Assembly: GCA_003260075.1 (NCBI GenBank) | Contig: QLIY01000884.1 | Span: forward strand, 1-64,000 | Origin: Phallusia mammillata | Lineage: Eukaryota > Chordata > Ascidiacea > Phlebobranchia > Ascidiidae | Direction of reading: 5' to 3' | DNA: 64,000 nucleotides | In this document: piece by piece, positions 33,923 to 64,000 of the stretch | Layout: the number at the start of each line of letters is the position of its first letter | Position numbering within the stretch: position 1 is the stretch's first letter | Position numbers and translations under genes: made by a program | Notes under the pieces: model-generated | The model's input: only the letters and a program-made list of their open reading frames with translations | What the model was told of the DNA's origin: nothing | Database searches by the model: none

Positions 33923-34977
33923 GTAAGGTGTAGCTCACAGACTTGGCAGCCTATAATGTCTGTTATCGAAAAGTCTCTTAGGGGTTAAACGACGAGCAAA
34001 CCAAATAACGGATGTCAGGAAATTACGTCAGGGTTTCTCTCGCCAGGCATGTTCACCGGTATCCTGTTAAAAAGTCAAAAACTGTGAGCTGTAGAAATCA
34101 TTTGAATAAGTGGTAAATTAAAAAAGGCATTGACTATAAAGATTCGCAAATGCCGAGTTGTTAAAAAAATGAAATAGAATTACTTTCGAAATGTTGCCTC
34201 ATCGAAAACTAGTGTGAACTGCAGTTTTGGCCAATAAATGTGCTAGGTGTGAGACCAGTTTTAATTTGAACAATGTCAGCAATTCAAAACACATGGTTAG
34301 CCCTGCTGTGGTTTTGCTTTCGTGTGTCAGTTTGAGACAAAATGGTTTTTCGTTCTGTCCAAAAACGAGCATTTTTACACAAAAAATAGGGAAGACCTGA
34401 AAAACCGAACCCAACCTTCAAATAAGGAGAAAGACGCTTCCTATCTGTTGCCGTTTGGAGCGGAAATCCATATTAGGGCAAGTTGCTCGTGCGGTGGTTC
34501 CCCTGTTTTGTATCAATTATGGGCACGATTGAAAAATCACCGCTGTATTAAAAAATGACCATTGTTGCATGTCTGTTTAAGAACACTACAATGTGAGAAA
34601 AGGGCCAGGAATCTTAAATACATGAAAAGAACTGTAAAAGAGTTAGCTGTCACCAATCTAAAATAAATCATGATAATTTAACTGCACAGTGTTCGAAAAA
34701 CCTTTTAGCCCTCATCTCATGAGCACAATGGATACCAATAACTAAGCAGGTCATATTCTGAAAGTTATATGAAGTGAAAGTGTAAATAGCTATCTAACAA
34801 CATTTTGAAAAGTTTTTTACTGTGTTGATTTATACTATCTTCCTTAATGATGTTTGTGTTGTTTATCATACCATAAAACTATTCCTTGTGTTAACTTATA
34901 TGTTAATATACTTGTTTTTAGATTTCTGTATTTATAGTTGGTAGAATTAGCAGTTTTACATCTCAATAAATCAAAAT

Positions 34978-36360
34978 ATGCCCCAGCCAAGAATCCAGTC
35001 TTCTGTTACACTTTTTGGTTCCCCTCCCTGGGGTTTTCGTATGTCTGGAGGAAAAGAGTTTAACCAGCCACTGGTCATTACCAGGGTGTGTAACATGTTG
35101 TTAATATGTATTTGATCTATCAAATATTTGAAAGCATATTTGCAAGAGCTTTTGTTAAGTGTGAATTTATCTCATAACATCATATGTTAAACTACAATGA
35201 CTGTTTGCAATATTTATGAAATTAAAACGTCTTATAAACCAATAGCAAGATATCTTAAAATGAACATTTTTGTTAAATAACACAAGTTGCACTAAATAGT
35301 GTTTGCATCTATAATACTTTTACTGATAAACAGGAAAATGTGCAAGCAATAATCCGGTACTTGTTGTGAAAATCAAATTATTACAGACTAACATTTGTGT
35401 CAAACTCTGACCGATTCTTTGACTGTCTTTTCAGATTACACCAGGAAGTGTAGCTGCAAAAAGTGGACTTGCATCTGGAGATGTCTTAATCACAGTCAAT
35501 GGACAATTTGCTGGAGAAATGACCCAAGATGAGTGTGAGGCAAAAGTTAAACAAGCTGTAGGATCATTGTACCTAGTTGTTGAGAAGTGAGTTTTTGAGT
35601 CAGTCTTAAAGAGAATAACTTTTTATCCAATTGTTGTTTTTTGCCTATTTAGAAATGCAGCTAAAGTGACGCAGTTGCCATCAGGGGAAGTTTCTATGGA
35701 AGCAGATCGCAGCATTTATGTAAGTAAAATGATAAGTGTTTGATAACATTTACTCTCTACATTCTAAAGCTATAGCATTTTCTAAAGACCAAAGTTAATA
35801 CTAGAGACTGTCCAGTCATCCTACTGTATTCATTTGTGTGTGGTTGTGGTCATAATGGTTGGAGTGTTGTATCTAATCACTTGTGTTACCATGTGGCATG
35901 TTTTTGTTGCTTGCATGCATGAACCACTCCACCGACACCACAGACCAGAGAACGTGATGAACAGGAGCGTATATCTCGACACAACCGCTCAGCAAAACCT
36001 TTCACTGCTTTTACACCTTCAGCTGACCCAGCTTCCCCCGAAACCAAAAGTGTAGATGCTCCAAAAAAGTCCGGATTCAAGTCTGTTGCATTCAACCCAA
36101 AGCGTGCATCTAACAACGGGGGCCCTTCAAGGGGCCAGCCGGATGGTGGCCCAATTATCCCAACTGGAGGACAAAAATCAGACTCTGACTTGCCTAGTCC
36201 TCCCAGTGATTTTGTAGTTGCGCCGGCAGGAAATCAACCAAGTGCAGTTGCTGCCAACGGTAATAAACGTGTACTTGGCCCAAACGCAGCGGCCGGACTG
36301 TATTCCAATGCCAACGTGCAAGAAGCTTATAAGGCGCAAGTTGAAAGTGATGACCTTTAA
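34978..36360 (+). CDS. PDZ protein of the ALP/Enigma (PDLIM/Zasp) family, short isoform
   Basis: These proteins bind alpha-actinin through the PDZ domain at Z-discs and stress fibres. Exons: 34978-35085, 35435-35586, 35653-35719, 35944-36360 (TAA), giving 247 aa. Residues about 8-90 are the PDZ domain: [18 protein letters not shown] is the ligand-binding GFR loop typical of PDLIM proteins. Then [20 protein letters not shown]. Exon 4 is a Ser/Pro-rich tail ending [18 protein letters not shown]; it resembles the conserved interdomain segment of this family. Exon 3 ends in phase 0, so it can splice either to exon 4 or to the ZM exon at 38252. No LIM domain follows in either route. Which vertebrate PDLIM it matches is not decidable here. 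Confidence 0.85.
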
Positions 36361-36511
36361 GCAGGAGCGCACAGACCTACTATTTCACAAATCACTACTC
36401 ATCACATACGTGTACTTCTAAATCCGCACTGATCATGTTTCGTATTCGCGTGTATTTTGTTTTGAAGTTTTGCATCGTCCATTGAATTGCGTGTCTCGTT
36501 AGTGGGAATGA

Positions 36512-36732
36512 TTATGCGTAGGTTTTCAACCGTTGTGATTTGCTCTTACTTCCACTTGCACGCTTCCGCACTCCCCGCCCATACACGCTTTAATTACTGC
36601 CTGTATGACTCTAACGGGGGGGGGGGCTTATGCGTAGGTTTTCAACCGTTGTGATGTGCTCTTACTTCCACTTGCACGCTTCCACACTCCCCGCCCATAC
36701 ACGCTTTAATTACTGCCTGTATGACTCTAACG
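36512..36732. repeat. G-run-separated duplication
   Basis: Copies 36512-36615 and 36628-36732 flank G11 (36616-36626). They differ by SNPs such as GTGATTTGC/GTGATGTGC and TTCCGCACT/TTCCACACT. Confidence 0.88.
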
Positions 36733-37269
36733 CTGGTAATTACCACGTACACTGTAATTCAGCCTATAGTCGATTGCCCTTTTCCATTGCTAACAATGTC
36801 CCCCATTCAGTGATTGGCTTGTTTTGTGTTAACAGCTGTTCGCCTGTGCCGCGCCATCAATTCCACGCCTTTATTGGCCACAATTAGGCATGAATATGTA
36901 GGTATATCGACGTACTCTCCCTACCTTTTGATCGATTCCGCCGCTTGTAAACATTCATACTGCCCTTGTCAACGCGACAGGTAGCTTGGCAACGATATTT
37001 TAACCCAGTGGGCCTTTTGTTGTCAAATATATTGCTGCTCGAATCATTGCTGACTGAGAGTCGCCTGAGTTGTGCATGCGCTAAAATATACCATGATATT
37101 TGCGGCTTTGTGAACACAGCACGGAATGACAACTGCATACGAGGTCAAGAGCTTTAAACCCACGTCACATTTAACGTATCTGCTGTACTTGTACAGCTTA
37201 TGTACGACTCTCCCTCACTGATGATACATAATTACCGCTTTGTGTCGTAAAAACAGAATGCCAGCATTG

Positions 37270-37640
37270 TTTTATTACATCAGTTACTTATCTGTGTCGA
37301 CTGTTGTACACAATGGCTGTGATACAATAGAGCTGACGCACAAACTGTTCTAATAACAATGATTAAGGATTTGTCACAACATAACTTTTGATAAAACTAA
37401 AAGCAAAAAAATAACATGTCGTGAAACATGCATGGATTGCTAAAGGTCACGGGGGGGGGGTTGTTACATCAGTTTCTTATCTGTGTCGATTGTTGTACAC
37501 AATGGATGTGATACAATAAAGCTGACGCACAAACTGTTCTAATAACAATGATTAAGGATTTGTCATAATATAACTTTTGATAAAACTAAAGGCAAAAAAA
37601 TAACATGTCGTGAAACATGCATGGATTGCTAAAGGTCACG
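37270..37640. repeat. G-run-separated duplication, about 178 bp
   Basis: Copies 37270-37450 and 37461-37640 flank G10 (37451-37460). Several SNPs and a short indel distinguish them. Confidence 0.88.
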
Positions 37641-37958
37641 AAATGTATTTAGTCATAAACCTTCAGTATCAACCAACATAAGTAATCGTAAAGTAGCTGT
37701 GAAGTGACTGATACTTTTAGGCTACAAGACATGCAGGTACAAGTCACAATCGAACCGCTCAGGGCTACAGACCAACAAATGGCCCACCCACAGCCCCGAG
37801 GTAGGTTATATACGGTCCTTGACATAAGAATTTTAGCCTAAACTTGGACAAATCAAAAATGTATAAAGGGTGTATGTACACTTAAATGGATGCAGCAAGA
37901 GCGAAACAGAAACATTTACTTAGTATTGTTTTAGCCTGTGTTGAAAAACATAACTATT

Positions 37959-38133
37959 ACACGAAACATTGTGTGTACATAATCTCCATAGACTTGTAAA
38001 AGCGCCCTTCGTCAGTCCAACTCAAGTTCCCGTTTTCGACCCGGGGGGGGGGCCACGAAACATTGTGTACATAATCTCCATAGACCTGTAAAAGCGCCCT
38101 TCGTCAGTCCAACTCAAGTTCCCGTTTTCGACC
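37959..38133. repeat. G-run-separated duplication
   Basis: Copies 37959-38042 and 38054-38133 flank G10 (38043-38052). It lies immediately upstream of the candidate internal first exon of the ZM isoform. Confidence 0.85.
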
Positions 38134-38251
38134 CATCAGCACTTAAAAAGACCGCAGCACAAAAACATGGTGCGATGGTGGTAAGTGAGCATATTGTTAT
38201 TCGTTTCAAATCATCTTTAATTACAAAACGTATTTTGGTTTTCTTGTGAAG

Positions 38252-38736
38252 ATGAAAGGCCCCGGAAAATCGCGAGTGGTTCATGCTCAATACAACACAC
38301 CTATGGGAATGTATTCAAATGACAACATCATTGACACTGTACAAGCTCAAGCTCAGTCCATGGGTGTGTCGTTGCCAGGGTAAGAATTAGGCCATTTAGT
38401 TAGTTGACGGATTCTCTGCAGTTTAAACCAAAACATATCTCTCCAGTCTTCAAGCTAAAACCATTTTTTGACAAACAGTTGCATGAACGAAGCTTAGTAA
38501 AATCTTCTGCAATCTCCACAATCTACGCAAATAAATTGGAAGTTTCTCGACTTTACGTCGATTTGTTTTATAGAGCTGGTGACGATACAGGCACAGGGAC
38601 GCCTTTGGATCCCAACTCAGCTGTATACAGGGAGGTACACAGGCAAGAGGCAAATCCCAGGGGAAAAACAACGCAATCTCGCAGCTTTAAAATGCTTGAA
38701 AGCATCGTGCAGCCCGGTGACGTAGATGCCCAATAG
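38252..38736 (+). CDS. ZM-motif 3' exons of the PDZ-ZM gene
   Basis: Exons 38252-38379 and 38574-38736 (TAG). The first encodes VVHAQYNTPMGMYSNDNIID, a clear ZASP-like motif that contacts alpha-actinin. The second has SAVYREVHRQE and SRSFKMLESIV, matching the region that precedes the LIM domain in ALP-type proteins. Here the ORF stops right after it. The exon accepts phase 0, compatible with PDZ exon 3 (35719). Alternatively a local transcript could use the ATG at 38252; a short upstream exon with ATG at 38168 and donor GGTG/GTAAGT reads TGA across that junction, so it would be an untranslated leader. Confidence 0.8.
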
Positions 38737-40681
38737 GCGGCCTTCTGTCTCCTTTGCACGGCTCTCATGCACTTTTAAAAACCCCAGAAGACCATGCATA
38801 GGCTATAACGACGATTCACAGTTACTTGAATCCGTGTGACAAACCTGTGATTTTCATTACCGTGGGGCAACTTTATAAGCTTCAGATATCCTGTACTGTA
38901 CAAGAGTTTATTTCTATTAATTTCGCTTTTTTGTGCATGTAACTTGTCCGTATCCAGTCGAAATTGCTTTAAATATAATCTGAGTCGTCCGAGTTTTCGT
39001 CAACCTTTTTCGGTAGTCGCGGTAAAAGTGGTGACGAACCAACTAGAAAATAAACACATTCAACGATAAATTAGAGAGTAGCTTCTCAGTCACTTTTACT
39101 CTAATTCTTACTTGACACTTTTGCCTGATGTTTTACTAGTATTTAGCATACACATTTTAAACATCCATTTTTCACCAAAGCACCCAGACGCTACTGCCAG
39201 TCTGCGAAGGTCTGGCATACAACTTGCAATAGAATAAGCAACCAGAAAATTCAGGTCGAAACCGAATATTACGCCACAAGGCCAAATAATTTTAGGACAA
39301 CTAGTTATTGATACCTGTAGATACTATCCACAATGTAAAGGCTGTACAAACATTCAGTTATGAGTTTAAAATTTCAGGGCATTGCTAGACCGAAGTTTAA
39401 ACCCGTGGAAAAACAAAGGGCTTGTAATTTGCTAAATGGACCGAGCACTATAGGGTGTACTTACCTGGCAGGTTCCGTAACCGTGGGTGTTGAACACGGG
39501 GGGGGGGCTTCAGGCCGAAACCGAATATTACGCCACAAAGCCAAATAATTTTAGGACAACTAGTTATTGATACCTGACGATACTATCCACAATGTAAAGG
39601 CTGTACAAACATTCAGTTATGAGTTTAAAATTACAGTGCATTGCTAGACCAAGGTTTAAACCCGTGAAAAAGCAAAGGGCTTGCAATTTGCTAAATGGAC
39701 CGAGCACAATAGGGTGTACTTACCTGGCAGGTTCCGTAACCGTGGGTGTTGAACACAAAGCAGGCTGAAAAATATAAGTTAACGGTTAGGCTCCAGCTAA
39801 ATCGAGCTACCCTAATACAACCACACAGTTTTGATTGCGCTATTTCTCTTGCGGTGGAAGTTACCGAACGATGAATGGCAAAAAAATATCACGCCCACAT
39901 TTAATTAGCATCAACGGTGAGGAAAAAGCGACGCTAAAAATAATTTGTCACAGAAAACATGACGCACGATTGCCAGCGTGGTGTGGTACACATGGATAAA
40001 AGGCCCAAAAAACACAAAATCTGCCCAAAACTTGTAGTGACAACACGGTGGCGGTACAAGCCATGCAAAGAATGAAACTAGGTTTTCCGTGCGGTTAAAA
40101 TACAAATGGTAGCACTATATGTTTTGTACCATGAGATAAACCTTACATTTATGGTTAGGAAGTGGAGATGTGCAATTTCAGGGTCGCTTTTTTAAGCGTG
40201 TCCGCAGCAAGGGAAGTAAGAAAAAGTAAAAAATTAAAACGAAAAAACAATGTACATCTTTTTAAACCGATTACGCCTGCAACGATCTGGGCTCCAAAAA
40301 CAAGGAGCAAAAATTAACATGTTATTTATACAAGTATAATCCCATCAGGGATCAGATTCGGGCGCGACATTCGATAGATAGCTACTGCGGTTGATTACAG
40401 TTCATAGACGCTACGGGCTGTGCAAGAACAAATAGAAAAGTACGCATAGGCAATCAGGACGGAGGCTTCGCGCCCTTGGCCCCGCAAGTGATTCACGACG
40501 ATATCGATTGAATAATATTAAAGCACAATAAAATACCAGTAAAACAGATGACGGTCAAACCGTGATTCACGGCGACCAAGCAACCGACAAGTCTCTTTAG
40601 CTAAGTGCAGGTGCCGACGTTCCACGACACGTTGCAGTGTCGCGCCGTTGCCTGGTAACAGTGCCCGCTATCGAAGTGACG
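38737..40681. other. Intergenic between the ZM gene and BK 3' ends
   Basis: Two convergent genes. The only structure seen is the G-run duplication at 39250-39757. Confidence 0.5.
39250..39757. repeat. G-run-separated duplication, about 250 bp
   Basis: Copies 39250-39497 and 39508-39757 flank G10 (39498-39507). They differ by many SNPs (e.g. ACCGAAGTTT/ACCAAGGTTT, CTGTAGAT/CTGACGAT). This is one of the longest duplications of the set. Confidence 0.88.
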
Positions 40682-62792
<22,111 letters not shown>

Positions 62793-64000
62793 AATGCTGG
62801 TGTTGTTTTCGTACAACAAAACAGTTTTTTTTTATTTGGCAATCACTATTTAATCCATACAGTCAGTGATGCCAACGTTGTGCAGTCCTGTAGCTACTCA
62901 GGTAACATCCATTTGGTATCCATTTGGTAACAAAATGTTTTCTTCTGTCACAGGTCTGTTGAAAAAAACTCCTCAACGAGCAGCAATACCAAAAGCTATG
63001 CTAGGCCCTAGATGAAAAATGGTAAACAGCTTAATTCTGAGACTGTGACATCACACAGGCTAAACGAGTTGGCTGTAGAGCGTGCAACAATGACCAGCGA
63101 CCAGTCTGTCGCGCTTATTCAATAACCAGAAATGAAACGTGTTAATTGCTGGGTGTAAAGCTGGGTGCTAAAACTGCAACATCACTCCACTTGATATGTA
63201 CCACAAACAATATCGCAAACGACAAGCGATCATGTACCAAGGTGTCAAAGGCATTTGTGCGGAGGTCGCCAGCGTTATGAAGATCGAATATCGCTAAAAT
63301 AGAACAGGTCATCACAAACATCGGATCCACATCTGTATTGTCCGACGACTCACGAAAATCGGGTCTTACGGAGCATTGTATATGCGAACAACCATAAAAC
63401 ATTCAATTTGCGATGAAAAGGGCAATTTTAAGCCAAATTTTAATACCGGACACAGCGAGCATAGCTATCAACCACGGTAGCCATGAAAGGTCGAACAAGA
63501 GTTCGGCATCTGCCGTCATCAATAATTCACACACTGGAAACGGTAGATAGCAGTGTAACACGCCGCGTTAATTTACCAAAGAAGGACGTAAACAATGCCA
63601 TCCGTTTTGGGCTGGGGTACAGTGCATATGTCGACCAACAACGCAAGTGCCACATCCTGGAACTATTAGCAATAAGCTTCAACGAACTGTCTTTCCTGGT
63701 TTACTGGCGCGTTTATCTAACCAACTGCAACTGAAACTAGTCGTACACTGCGCACATCGAGTTTATAAATTTAGGCAACACAAATCTACTACAAACGCTG
63801 TTTCGAGAAAACACATTGATCACGAACGCACGCCATCTGTGCACACATTAAGCAAATATTTTGCGACAGGCCGATGGCTCCATTGCCCACCCGGCTGAAA
63901 AAAACGTCATTGGGTCGACGGCAACCATACGGTACCAAGCCATTTAATATGGGTTTCGCCTGTAATCGATGTGTAGGGCTCCTTGTTTCATCCGACCACG
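62793..64000. other. Region upstream of BK, no gene recognised
   Basis: Holds the BK 5' UTR/promoter by position. Two short ORFs (minus 63142-63402 and plus 63483-63734) have no recognisable protein character or splice context. I see no transposon ends. Confidence 0.5.

Noticed and set aside
63142-63734. Short ORFs upstream of BK as a separate gene
   Set aside because: No homology recognised, no supporting splice sites, composition not clearly coding.

Overview
This 64 kb window is metazoan nuclear DNA, most likely from a tunicate. I infer this from AT-rich sequence, one gene per about 8 kb, mostly small phase-conserved GT-AG introns, invertebrate-deuterostome-like proteins, abundant short hAT-like elements, and two haplotypes that differ by SNPs, indels and transposon insertions. 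An ascidian of the Ciona type fits best, but species is inferred from gene content and architecture only.

Layout. (1) 1-4.4 kb: intergenic or intronic DNA with fold-back elements and a 57-base C run. (2) 4417-5884 (+): last four coding exons of the COPII GTPase SAR1. (3) 8734-15920 (-): all 15 coding exons of a FAM149/DUF3719 protein, tail-to-tail with SAR1. (4) 16528-19629 (+): YAE1, divergent from FAM149, 4 coding exons. (5) 20153-21442 (-): ribosomal protein RPS24, 2 coding exons. (6) 21.4-24.5 kb: nested hAT-like elements and an N gap. (7) 24620-26419 (-): intronless SLC26A11-like anion transporter. (8) 27822-31948 (+): splicing factor RBM22, 10 exons, with a tRNA-related inverted element in intron 5. 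(9) 34978-38736 (+): PDZ-ZM (ALP/Zasp-type) protein with alternative 3' ends and no LIM domain. (10) 40682-62792 (-): a complete Slo1/BK channel (KCNMA1), with about 28 constitutive or alternative exons. (11) 62.8-64 kb: upstream of BK, no gene recognised.

The genes are unrelated housekeeping or tissue genes (secretion, cilia, Fe-S maturation, translation, splicing, muscle Z-disc, excitability) and do not form a pathway or operon.

Two things stand out. First, more than 30 places carry a G8-13 (or C) run that separates two adjacent near-identical 60-380 bp copies, some inside coding exons. One junction juxtaposes the filled and empty alleles of a hAT insertion, so I read the set as unmerged haplotype contig ends (assembly artefact), not biology. 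Second, the BK gene shows an alternative-splicing hub: a pair of homologous, phase-matched, apparently mutually exclusive exons, three in-frame cassette exons, and two alternative C-terminal exons.
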